This document shows positions 38,121 to 45,839 of a DNA stretch of 64,000 bases, one piece after another (position 1 is the first letter of the stretch; the number at the start of each line of letters is the position of its first letter). The notes beneath the pieces were generated by a model. The model was not told the DNA's origin and made no database searches. It saw only the letters and a list, made by a program, of their open reading frames with translations. Source of the DNA: Bacteroidetes bacterium RIFCSPLOWO2_12_FULL_37_12. GTDB taxonomy: Bacteria; Bacteroidota; Bacteroidia; 2-12-FULL-37-12. The stretch covers positions 29,125 to 93,124 of the forward strand of contig MEPC01000042.1 in NCBI GenBank assembly GCA_001769655.1, given 5' to 3'. A program made the position numbers and the translations under genes.

Positions 38121-38643
38121 GATTCCATGTTTGACCTCCATCCGTTGATTTCCATAAACCAGCAGAAGGCGTACAGACATATATAATATTGTTGTTGCCG
38201 GGTTGAAATACAACAGCGTCTGTTCTGCCTACGCCGTTGGATTTGGAATTGGGATATTGGGTTGGAAAAACGGAGGGACCCAGAGGTTGCCAATTTGATA
38301 AGGTAGCGGTGCAAATAGATGTGGATGATGCAACTCTTTGTGAACTCTTATTTACTCTTTGAACAAAATATTCCTGTAAAGCATTATTCATCTTTGAATA
38401 ATCGCCGTCCGGTCCAACCCTTTGTGAGTAAAACCATTCCCATCTTTTAAAATCGTTGAATCCAGTTCCAGACAGATCTCCATTTCTTTCTATGGAAAGT
38501 TTGTCAAAATATTCCTGTAATACTTTTCTTTGAAAATTAAAGTTGTTCATAGTAGTTGAATCATTTTGTGCAATAATGCCATGAGCAATAAAACATATAG
38601 CACAGAACATAACGATGCGGTTGTTTTTTTCAATTGTGTTCAT
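38014..38643 (-). CDS. Truncated BNR-family head, 209 aa
   Basis: A signal-peptide-like N-terminus (MFCAICFIAHGIIAQ) and a head domain (FKRWEWFYSQRVGPDGDYSK, LSNWQPLGPS) resemble the start of the 1716-aa protein only distantly. The last ~45 residues (LWKSTDGGQTWNP, GLSYSLSNKIRTHKIV) are almost identical to it. The frame then ends at KTNS-stop, the same point as the two other truncated copies, so propeller, helix and T9SS tail are missing. The ATG overlaps the stop of the preceding gene (ATGA), which would allow coupled translation. It is either a short secreted protein or a decayed or silent cassette. Confidence 0.65.
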   Translation of the reverse strand: MNTIEKNNRIVMFCAICFIAHGIIAQNDSTTMNNFNFQRKVLQEYFDKLSIERNGDLSGTGFNDFKRWEWFYSQRVGPDGDYSKMNNALQEYFVQRVNKSSQRVASSTSICTATLSNWQPLGPSVFPTQYPNSKSNGVGRTDAVVFQPGNNNIIYVCTPSAGLWKSTDGGQTWNPSGLSYSLSNKIRTHKIVISTNGDVFFAFNYKTNS

Positions 38644-40184
38644 AATTTAATGATTTTTTTGGTGATGAAATGGTTTTTAGTAAATATGTTAAGGAAATAA
38701 ATTCCGCTGATAAAATAATTGGTATTCAATTTTAATTTTATCAATTCTTGTACTGTAATGCCCTTTTGTGATAATACTTTTACACCCATAAGATTAATAA
38801 TTTCTATATTTATTATTTCATTTTCTAATAAAAAAAGCAGATTTAGTTCATTGGAAAATGGATTGGGATAAATATCTAATAATTTATTTATTCCTTGTAT
38901 ATTATTTATACTCACAGTAATATCTAACTGTGAAGAATGAAGTTTGGTCAGGAAAAAACCACGCCCGTCACTTATGATAGTATCATTAATAAAAAGTAAT
39001 CCGGAATTTCCATTATAAGCAAAATCACCGGTTAAATAAATGTTACCATCGTTAGAAAGTACAATATCTTCTATATATCCCCCAGCATTATTAATTGAGT
39101 CTATTTTATTTCCTAAATATATAGCTCCTATAAACTTGCCTGAAGAATCCCATTTTTCAAGATATAATACGGAAATATCGGAATATCCTAATCCAGCCCA
39201 TATAATAATATTGCCATTATTATCAACTCCAAAAGGAACAAAGCCGACCGATTTATTAAGAAGATTAATTTTTTTTTGCCAGATGAAATTACCACTGTTA
39301 TTGTATTTTTTTAAAACATAATCCGAAGTAAGCACATACATGTTATCAAAACCATCAACTCTAATAAAATCAGTGTAAAATCCATCGCCAGGATCTACAG
39401 ACCATAATCGAACACCATTAGAATTATACTTTATTATCAAACCTGAATCACTTGCTACATAATAATTATCCATATTGTCAACATACCCGGGTGCTTCAGT
39501 CAAACCCAAAAACATTTTGCTATAAACCACATTACCTTTGGGGTCAAATCTTGCTATAATATGGTCATCGTAGCCAACTAACGTATCCTTATTTAAAATA
39601 ATAGTATCCCTAAAAAAAGAAATAATAACATTTATATTAAAAACAGAATCAAATCCTGCAATAAAAGTACTAAATGTAATAGACCCTGAAGTTGAATAAT
39701 GATTGTCTGATCTTTTGGCCCATTGTAAAACGCCATCTTTGTTAAATTTGGCAAGAAAGAAATCCATATTGGGCGTTAAGCGATATAAAGTAGTATCACC
39801 AAAACTAACGGAATCACTAAAAGTGCCCACAACATACACATTAGATAAACTATCTACTTTTATATTTGCTACATTACCAAAAACAGATGCGGTAGGACAA
39901 ATGATATTTACAATCCATTGCATAGTACCTGATGAGTTGAATTTTGCCAATAGATAACCATGAACATCACCAACAAAAGTAGTATCGCCAAATAAAACAT
40001 CAGGCCCCTGATAAAAAGTAAGAGAATAAACATTTCCATTATTATCGTAATCAATGGATACCCCTGTATCGAAAGTATCCCCACCTCCCGTTATAGTCCA
40101 ATTCTGAGCCAGCCCAGGTGTGTATCGAAATAAAATCAGGAAAATAAAAATTAGTACAAAAAACAAGTACGGTGGTTTCATCAT
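38640..40184 (-). CDS. SBBP-type beta-propeller protein with T9SS tail
   Basis: This 514-aa protein has a signal peptide (residues 1-27, ending GLAQ) and repeated SBBP-like blades (DYDNNGNVYSLTFYQGPDVL, VDSLSNVYVVGTFSDSVSFG, LAKFNKDGVLQWAKR, GVDNNGNIIIWAGLGYSD). A T9SS type A sorting domain (LDIYPNPFSNELNLLFLLEN) closes it. It is presumably secreted or surface-bound, with unknown ligand. Its stop overlaps the start of the truncated BNR head. Upstream at 40228-40275 lies a vestige of a second copy of its own 3' end. Confidence 0.82.
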   Translation of the reverse strand: MMKPPYLFFVLIFIFLILFRYTPGLAQNWTITGGGDTFDTGVSIDYDNNGNVYSLTFYQGPDVLFGDTTFVGDVHGYLLAKFNSSGTMQWIVNIICPTASVFGNVANIKVDSLSNVYVVGTFSDSVSFGDTTLYRLTPNMDFFLAKFNKDGVLQWAKRSDNHYSTSGSITFSTFIAGFDSVFNINVIISFFRDTIILNKDTLVGYDDHIIARFDPKGNVVYSKMFLGLTEAPGYVDNMDNYYVASDSGLIIKYNSNGVRLWSVDPGDGFYTDFIRVDGFDNMYVLTSDYVLKKYNNSGNFIWQKKINLLNKSVGFVPFGVDNNGNIIIWAGLGYSDISVLYLEKWDSSGKFIGAIYLGNKIDSINNAGGYIEDIVLSNDGNIYLTGDFAYNGNSGLLFINDTIISDGRGFFLTKLHSSQLDITVSINNIQGINKLLDIYPNPFSNELNLLFLLENEIINIEIINLMGVKVLSQKGITVQELIKLKLNTNYFISGIYFLNIFTKNHFITKKIIKL

Positions 40185-40227
40185 TATTGGATTAGTAAGA
40201 GTATGATCGTTTCATGATTCAAATAAT

Positions 40228-40275
40228 GTTCATAATTTTATGATTTATTTGATGATGAAATTATTTTTGATTTTT
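40228..40275 (-). pseudogene. Vestige of a T9SS gene 3' end
   Basis: About 48 bp match the 3' end of the 514-aa gene plus the following start (38638-38685) with a few mismatches. Translated on the minus strand it reads KNNFIIK-stop-IIKL-stop-ATGAAC against NHFITKKIIKL-stop-ATGAAC. It is a decayed remnant marking an earlier duplication or deletion. Confidence 0.55.
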
Positions 40276-40384
40276 AAGTTTGAAATTTCAAATTTATATT
40301 AAGCATAATGATAAAAAGTGGGAAGAAAAACATTGTAAGGTATGGTAAAATTTTCATAAAAACAAGTAATATGATAAAAATCAT

Positions 40385-41206
40385 TTAATGGTTTGTTTTA
40401 TCATTCAAAGTAAAAAATACATCCTCATTGGTTGCATTAACAATTTTATGTGTCCTAATTTTATTTGAAAGAGAATAAGAAAGGCCGTTTGTGGGATTCC
40501 ATGTTTGACCGTCGTCATTCGATTTCCATACACCCATACCATAACCTGCCCTATCGAAAGCTCGCGTGCCGGATGCTATAAGAATTATATCATCACTTGT
40601 ATCTAAAGGGTCTCCGTTTCCGGGAATCACAATAATTGATTTAATCCCCTGAAAAGGGAGCCGGCTATTATCTGTAACTGACACCCAAGTAGGATTCCCC
40701 GAATTTCCATTTGCGGTTCTGAATAATCCACCAAAACGCCCCCCTGCGTAAATTACATTTGAATTCTGTGGGTGCACCCATAAGCTTATAATCATCCCCA
40801 AATTTTGCCCGGTAGAACTACCGGATCCTAAAAAGGGGTCTTTTATCGGACCTAATGATGCCCAATAGTCATTTAAGTCACTTGTACCAGAACAAATTGT
40901 TCCTTGGTTTTGAATATATTTTATCATTGCATCATTCAAATAGGTCATATCTCCAAGGCGTGTCTCTGTATTTTTTACCCTACTCTTCCAGAAAGATTCC
41001 CATCGGGTGTATTTTTCAAAATCTCCGTCCCCGGTTTCATTCGTGTCCAAACTTCTAGAAGGGTCCTCAGAAGTAAAAAATAATTCAGCTGACCGTTGTA
41101 TCTCATAAAAATCAGCATTGGGGTTTTCAAGATCAAAATGTACCTGGTTTGATTGAGAAAAACACAAGTAGTTCCCAAATAACAATAAAATGGCTAACTT
41201 TTTCAT
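40385..41206 (-). CDS. Truncated BNR-family head, 273 aa
   Basis: This is a signal peptide (MKKLAILLLFGNYLCFSQ) plus a head domain and first BNR blades of the 1716-aa protein. The first ~130 residues are only moderately similar to it. From GQNLGMIISLWVHPQN to LSNKIRTHKIV (40442-40810, against 36150-36515) the two are nearly identical in DNA and protein, with one extra codon. The frame ends at KTNH-stop followed by the shared palindrome, so most of the protein and the T9SS tail are absent. Such mosaic identity suggests gene conversion with the complete copy. Confidence 0.7.
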   Translation of the reverse strand: MKKLAILLLFGNYLCFSQSNQVHFDLENPNADFYEIQRSAELFFTSEDPSRSLDTNETGDGDFEKYTRWESFWKSRVKNTETRLGDMTYLNDAMIKYIQNQGTICSGTSDLNDYWASLGPIKDPFLGSGSSTGQNLGMIISLWVHPQNSNVIYAGGRFGGLFRTANGNSGNPTWVSVTDNSRLPFQGIKSIIVIPGNGDPLDTSDDIILIASGTRAFDRAGYGMGVWKSNDDGQTWNPTNGLSYSLSNKIRTHKIVNATNEDVFFTLNDKTNH

Positions 41207-41274
41207 GTTTTTTAATTATTTATTGATTAAATTAAATCATGTTTGAAATAAATATTATTTCAAACCTCTTTACG

Positions 41275-42174
41275 TCACTGACAAAAAAGTTTGAAATAGT
41301 AAACACCCTGCCCTTGTTCATGGATGCTGATAATAAACATTCCATTTTTAAGGTTGTTATTTTCAATAATCAAACCTGTTGAATTACTGAGATATATTGA
41401 TTCAATTTCTCTTGATAACAAATCATGGATTTTCATAGTTGCCTTTCTAATTTGTTTATTGAATTTAATTTCAAAAAATCCATTAGAAGCAGGATTAGGA
41501 AAAAGTGAAATTGTGAAATCATCTAAAATAAGTTTACTATTAAAATAAGTAACTAATTTTCTGCATTGAGAAGAACTATCAGGGAATATGGTCTTCTCAT
41601 TTACACCAGCGCAAAGCAATCTATCTCCCCACTCAAAACCGACTAAATCAGACAGGAGACCTGTTGTGCTACCAAGACCCTCGATAAAACCACTATCATA
41701 ACCAAGACATCCAAAATCTTTAGCAAAAAGTAATCTCCTATGATAAATACCACTGATCATCATAGAGTCAATGTCACCTATTATCACAGCACCACACGTT
41801 TTTGTCAAAACAGAATTAACTGTGTCCCCAATACTTTGAGTAAAGTCATATAATATTTTTTCAATAATACTATCTTTTTCTATTACGTATATCTTTCTTT
41901 CCATAGTGTCTTGACGGATTGCAGCAACGTACGCTGATGATGGTGAACTGCAAGAACAACAACTCTGGTTGTCACCAACTATTTTTACATATATTAAATC
42001 GTTAATAAGTGTGTCACCGTTGGTTCTGATTACATATTCAGAAGTGTAAGGAGGGTCTACACCCCAAGATTCTATTCTCCAATAAGCACATTCCAAAGGT
42101 AGCGGTATATATTTTTGAGCTTCTGCTAATGGTGTTAAAAAACTCAACGCGATAAAAGTTATTAAGGTTTTCAT
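41275..42174 (-). CDS. T9SS-sorted secreted protein, 299 aa (copy 2)
   Basis: This is a paralogue of the 304-aa protein at 36951-37865, with the same signal peptide type (MKTLITFIALSFLTPLAEAQ), KYIPLPLECAYW opening, AIRQDTMERKIYVIEKDS block and T9SS type A tail (LFPNPASNGFFEIKFNKQI). The middle has diverged more and contains a cysteine cluster (SCCSCSS). It is followed on the minus strand by the 273-aa truncated BNR head, just as copy 1 is followed by the full-length BNR gene. The unit has therefore been duplicated as a block. Confidence 0.8.
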   Translation of the reverse strand: MKTLITFIALSFLTPLAEAQKYIPLPLECAYWRIESWGVDPPYTSEYVIRTNGDTLINDLIYVKIVGDNQSCCSCSSPSSAYVAAIRQDTMERKIYVIEKDSIIEKILYDFTQSIGDTVNSVLTKTCGAVIIGDIDSMMISGIYHRRLLFAKDFGCLGYDSGFIEGLGSTTGLLSDLVGFEWGDRLLCAGVNEKTIFPDSSSQCRKLVTYFNSKLILDDFTISLFPNPASNGFFEIKFNKQIRKATMKIHDLLSREIESIYLSNSTGLIIENNNLKNGMFIISIHEQGQGVYYFKLFCQ

Positions 42175-42324
42175 AGCAAGAAAATTTTATTAAGATTTAA
42201 TTTTTAAAATACATAAGTGTTGAAAATCCACAATCATTCAAAATAAACTTAAACTAACAATATAAAATAAGAGTGCGATGTACTGCTTTATTTTCAAAAA
42301 AACAAGTGATATGATAAAAATCAT

Positions 42325-42426
42325 TTAAAGGTTTGTTTTATTGTTTTCAGCATAAAATATATTCCCTGTAGTTGTCTTAACAATTTTATGCGTCCTAATT
42401 TTATTTGAAAGAGAATAAGAAAGTCC
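42325..42426 (-). pseudogene. BNR fragment, 33 codons
   Basis: This reads GLSYSLSNKIRTHKIVKTTT and on to KTNL-stop. It matches the same internal segment of the 1716-aa protein and the ends of the other two truncated copies. Upstream of it the homology stops abruptly at the promoter of the sigma-54 activator gene, so the rest has been lost. The palindrome centred on ATGATAAAAATCAT follows at ~42296-42339. Confidence 0.75.
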
Positions 42427-42464
42427 CGCAAGAGATCTAATAAATAAAAAACCTTCCTGCCAAT

Positions 42465-42495
42465 TTGTCCGATTCCCCTGAAATGCTTATCTTTG
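42465..42495 (+). promoter_or_regulatory. Promoter of the sigma-54 activator gene
   Basis: TTG (42465-42467), N20 and TATCTTTG (42488-42495) match the Bacteroidota consensus perfectly. The -7 box ends 9 nt before the ATG at 42505, so the mRNA leader would be at most a few nucleotides. Confidence 0.7.
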
Positions 42496-42504
42496 TCATC
42501 TTCT

Positions 42505-43725
42505 ATGAACATTGACATCCAAAGCATTAAACAACGTTTCGGAATAATAGGTAATAATCCGCTTATTAACCATGCACTTGAAGTAGCCGCCAGTGTTGCT
42601 TCCACCGAACTAACCGTGCTGATTTTTGGCGAAAGCGGAACAGGCAAAGAGATTTTTTCAAAAATTATCCATCAGCTAAGTCCGCGAAAACACGGAAAAT
42701 TTATAGCCATCAACTGTGGCGCTATACCGGAGGGGACCATTGATTCGGAGTTATTCGGACATGAAAAGGGTTCGTTTACAGGAGCGCATGAAGCCCGGCA
42801 GGGTTATTTTGAAGTTACGGATGGAGGAACCATTTTTCTGGATGAGATTGGAGAATTACCGTTAGGAACACAGGCACGTCTGTTAAGAGTTCTGGAGTTA
42901 GGTGAATACATTCGTGTAGGTTCTTCGAAACCGCTGAAAACCAACGTGAGGGTAGTAGCCGCTACTAATATTAACCTGCTTGATGCAATAAATCTAGGTA
43001 AGTTCAGGAAGGATTTGTATTACCGTCTTAGTACGGTTCCCATTGAAGTTCCTCCATTACGTGAGCGAGGAGAAGATATCTATCTGCTTTTCAGAAAATT
43101 TACTTCGGATTTCTCTGAAAAATACCGTTCGGAACCGGTTACGCTGGATAATGAAGCCAAAGAAGTGCTGTTGAATTTCCGGTTTCCGGGTAATATCCGA
43201 CAATTGAAAAATATTTGCGAACAGGTCTCGGTGCTTGAAAAAGGAAAAATCATCCAGGCAGATTCATTGAAAAAATATTTACCGGAGCCGCAAACTTCAA
43301 CCCTTCCTGCACTTTACACAATGGGAAATCCCGGCGGGAATGAATATACTGAAAGAGAACTTTTGTATAAATTTTTATTTGAAATGAAAAGAGATATGTT
43401 TGAGTTAAAGAAAATAGTATATGAAATGTCGAAAGGAGAAAAAGTTAATTTGCAGAATTTAGAAGATAAAGACGAAATCTTTGGGTCCGATGATCCAAAA
43501 GAAATGCCTTTGCACGATGTTGAAAAAAAGAAAGATACTATTGAAATAGATACTCCGATTGCCGAACAAATGCCTCAAAGTTTATCCTTACAGGAAAATG
43601 AGAAAGAATTAATTCTGAAAGCGCTTGCAAAAAACAAAAATCGCCGTAATAAAGCCGCGAGAGAGCTGGGTATTTCTGAGAGGACGTTGTATAGGAAGTT
43701 GATTGAATATGATATTGAAAGTTAG
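42505..43725 (+). CDS. Sigma-54-dependent transcriptional activator (AAA+ and Fis-type HTH)
   Basis: This 406-aa regulator activates RpoN-dependent promoters by ATP hydrolysis. It has no receiver domain and starts almost directly with the AAA+ module: Walker A GESGTGKE, the sigma-54 contact loop GSFTGA (family consensus GAFTGA), Walker B GGTIFLDEIGEL and the RLLRVLE sensor region, then FRFPGNIRQLKNI. A divergent linker of ~110 residues leads to a Fis-type helix-turn-helix (ALAKNKNRRNKAARELGISE). I use the ATG at 42505 rather than the TTG at 42493, which lies inside the promoter. lptE follows, as in other Bacteroidota. Confidence 0.93.
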   Translation: MNIDIQSIKQRFGIIGNNPLINHALEVAASVASTELTVLIFGESGTGKEIFSKIIHQLSPRKHGKFIAINCGAIPEGTIDSELFGHEKGSFTGAHEARQGYFEVTDGGTIFLDEIGELPLGTQARLLRVLELGEYIRVGSSKPLKTNVRVVAATNINLLDAINLGKFRKDLYYRLSTVPIEVPPLRERGEDIYLLFRKFTSDFSEKYRSEPVTLDNEAKEVLLNFRFPGNIRQLKNICEQVSVLEKGKIIQADSLKKYLPEPQTSTLPALYTMGNPGGNEYTERELLYKFLFEMKRDMFELKKIVYEMSKGEKVNLQNLEDKDEIFGSDDPKEMPLHDVEKKKDTIEIDTPIAEQMPQSLSLQENEKELILKALAKNKNRRNKAARELGISERTLYRKLIEYDIES

Positions 43726-43730
43726 GGGAA

Positions 43731-43778
43731 GATGGTTGGATGGTTAGATGGTTAAATGGTTAAATGGTTAGATGGTTA
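43731..43778. repeat. ATGGTTAA octamer repeat upstream of lptE
   Basis: About six units of ATGGTTAA/ATGGTTAG fill the gap after the activator gene. Several contain ATG codons, one of them (43764) in frame with lptE. It is the same unit as at 26806 and 17634. Confidence 0.8.
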
Positions 43779-43784
43779 CAAATT

Positions 43785-44303
43785 ATGCGTATTTATAGAA
43801 ATCAACTTTTGTATTTTATTTTCACTGCTATTTTATGCTTGAGCCAAGTTTCTTGCGGTATCTATTCCTTTACCGGCGCATCACTTTCTCCGGATATAAA
43901 AACCATCAGCATCCCACCGTATCAATTAATTTCGCCGGAAGCTCCGCCATCGTTAGTACAATTTTTAACTGAAAAAACCCGCGATTATTATTTACAAAAC
44001 ACACAATTAACCCTTGCCAATGAAAGCGGAGACCTTACCCTTGAAAGTTCGTTGGTCACTTTCTCAGTGACACCCGTAGATATTAGCTCGGGTGACATTG
44101 CCAGAAAAAACCGTCTTACCGTGGGTATAAAATATAAATTCACCAATCGCCTTGATAAAGAAAAAAATTTTGAAAGTGTATTAAGCCAGTTTGCCGACTT
44201 TGATGCTTCGGTATTGCTCACGGAGAAGCAGGATGAACTGATGGAAGAAATTTCCGCTAAGCTGATGGAAGATTTATTCAGAAAAACTGTTGCGGATTGG
44301 TGA
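43785..44303 (+). CDS. lptE: LptE-type LPS-assembly lipoprotein
   Basis: This 172-aa lipoprotein has a signal sequence ending in LSQVSC (lipobox Cys) followed by GIYSFTGASLSPDIKTISIP, the characteristic opening of Bacteroidota LptE. LptE plugs the LptD barrel that inserts LPS into the outer membrane. I choose the ATG at 43785 because MRIYRNQLLYFIFTAILCLS is a proper signal peptide; the 43764 ATG comes from the tandem repeat. It lies between the sigma-54 activator and guaB. Confidence 0.88.
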   Translation: MRIYRNQLLYFIFTAILCLSQVSCGIYSFTGASLSPDIKTISIPPYQLISPEAPPSLVQFLTEKTRDYYLQNTQLTLANESGDLTLESSLVTFSVTPVDISSGDIARKNRLTVGIKYKFTNRLDKEKNFESVLSQFADFDASVLLTEKQDELMEEISAKLMEDLFRKTVADW

Positions 44304-44306
44304 GGG

Positions 44307-44337
44307 TTGCTATTTCAAAATTTTTCATGTAATATTG
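44307..44337 (+). promoter_or_regulatory. Candidate guaB promoter
   Basis: TTG (44307-44309), N20 and TAATATTG (44330-44337, one mismatch to TAnnTTTG) would start transcription near 44344, at the edge of the inverted repeat that precedes the guaB start. Confidence 0.45.
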
Positions 44338-44341
44338 TACC

Positions 44342-44368
44342 GCAAATAAATGTACGTAATTTATTTGC
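44342..44368 (+). promoter_or_regulatory. Perfect inverted repeat abutting the guaB start codon
   Basis: GCAAATAAA (44342-44350) and TTTATTTGC (44360-44368) are perfect complements around TGTACGTAA. The second arm ends one base before the ATG at 44370. It could be an operator or an RNA hairpin controlling access to the start codon. Confidence 0.55.
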
Positions 44369-44369
44369 T

Positions 44370-45839
44370 ATGCATAATCTCTCCGAAAAAATCCTCTTTG
44401 AAGCGCTCACCTATGATGATGTTCTTCTTTTGCCAGGTTACTCCGAAGTACTTCCCAGAGAGGTGGACACCTCTACACAGCTAACCCGGAATATTCGTTT
44501 GAATGTACCTATTGTTTCAGCCGCAATGGATACTGTGACTGAGCATCGTATGGCTATCGCACTTGCCCAGGAGGGAGGAATCGGCTTTCTACATAAAAAC
44601 AATCCTATTACTATTCAGGCGGACGAAGTAAAGCGGGTGAAACGTTCAGAAAGCGGGATGATACTTGACCCGATTGTGCTTGAACAAACCGCTACCATCG
44701 GGGATGCCATGTTTTTAATGCATGAGCATAAAATAGGGGGGATTCCAATCATTAATCATCACAAAATCTTAGTGGGAATTCTTACCAACCGGGACCTTCG
44801 TTTCGAAAAAAATAAAAAGAAACCGGTTACCGAAGTAATGGTAAAAGAGAATCTGATTACGGCTGAGGAGGGCACTGATTTAAAAAAAGCAGAAGGAATT
44901 TTACAGAGATACAGAATTGAAAAACTTCCGGTGGTAAATAAGAAAGGAGAACTGGTAGGATTAATTACCTACCGGGATATTATAAAGAAAAAGGATTTCC
45001 CAAAAGCCAGCAAAGACACGCTCGGAAGGTTAAGAGTGGGAGCCGCTGTGGGTGTCACTGAAGACATGATGGAAAGAGTGGATGCTCTGATAAATGCCGG
45101 CGCCGATGTGTTGAGTATTGACACGGCTCACGGCCATTCCAAAGGAGTAATTCTATCTATTAAAAGTATCCGAAAAAAATACCCCGATATGGAATTAATT
45201 GCCGGAAATATTGCCACCTCTGAAGGCGCAAAGGCATTAATAGATGCAGGAGTAGATGGAATAAAGGTTGGCATTGGACCTGGAAGTATATGTACTACCC
45301 GGATTATTGCAGGTATCGGAGTGCCACAATTATCAGCGATTTACCTGGCAAGTATTGCTTCCAAAAAGAAAAATATTCCCATCATTGCAGACGGTGGAAT
45401 TAAATTTACAGGGGATATTCCCAAAGCCATTGCGGCTGGAGCCAGCACAGTTATGACGGGATTTATGTTAGCCGGTTCGGAAGAATCACCCGGAGAAACT
45501 ATTATTTTTGATGGACGAAAATTCAAATCCTACCGAGGCATGGGTTCTATTGATGCCATGAAACATGGTTCCCGTGACCGTTATTTTCAGGATCCTGAAG
45601 ACGAAATTGCTAAATTAGTACCTGAAGGCATTGAAGGGCAGGTTCCTTATAAAGGAACGGTTTCAGAAATTATTTACCAATTAGTGGGTGGATTAAAAGC
45701 CAGTATGGGATATTGCGGTGCGGCAAACATCGAGGCATTGAAAAAAGCAAAATTTGTTAAAATAACTTCTTCTGGAATGCACGAAAGCCACCCACACGGT
45801 GTTCAAATAACCAAAGAAGCTCCTAATTACAGCAGGTGA
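44370..45839 (+). CDS. guaB: Inosine-5'-monophosphate dehydrogenase
   Basis: GuaB oxidises IMP to XMP with NAD+, the committed step of GTP synthesis. The start at 44370 gives [20 protein letters not shown] and a normal 489-aa length; the upstream frame from 44307 is probably untranslated. A CBS-domain pair follows ([40 protein letters not shown]), then the catalytic loop [12 protein letters not shown] with the active Cys, [16 protein letters not shown], and the flap [20 protein letters not shown]. The stop overlaps the GTG start of the next gene (GTGA). Confidence 0.97.
   Translation: MHNLSEKILFEALTYDDVLLLPGYSEVLPREVDTSTQLTRNIRLNVPIVSAAMDTVTEHRMAIALAQEGGIGFLHKNNPITIQADEVKRVKRSESGMILDPIVLEQTATIGDAMFLMHEHKIGGIPIINHHKILVGILTNRDLRFEKNKKKPVTEVMVKENLITAEEGTDLKKAEGILQRYRIEKLPVVNKKGELVGLITYRDIIKKKDFPKASKDTLGRLRVGAAVGVTEDMMERVDALINAGADVLSIDTAHGHSKGVILSIKSIRKKYPDMELIAGNIATSEGAKALIDAGVDGIKVGIGPGSICTTRIIAGIGVPQLSAIYLASIASKKKNIPIIADGGIKFTGDIPKAIAAGASTVMTGFMLAGSEESPGETIIFDGRKFKSYRGMGSIDAMKHGSRDRYFQDPEDEIAKLVPEGIEGQVPYKGTVSEIIYQLVGGLKASMGYCGAANIEALKKAKFVKITSSGMHESHPHGVQITKEAPNYSR

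Noticed and set aside
42321..42647. 108-aa minus-strand reading frame
   Set aside because: It runs antisense through the start of the sigma-54 activator gene and reads the BNR fragment in the wrong frame; a parallel wrong-frame peptide exists at 38010-38213.
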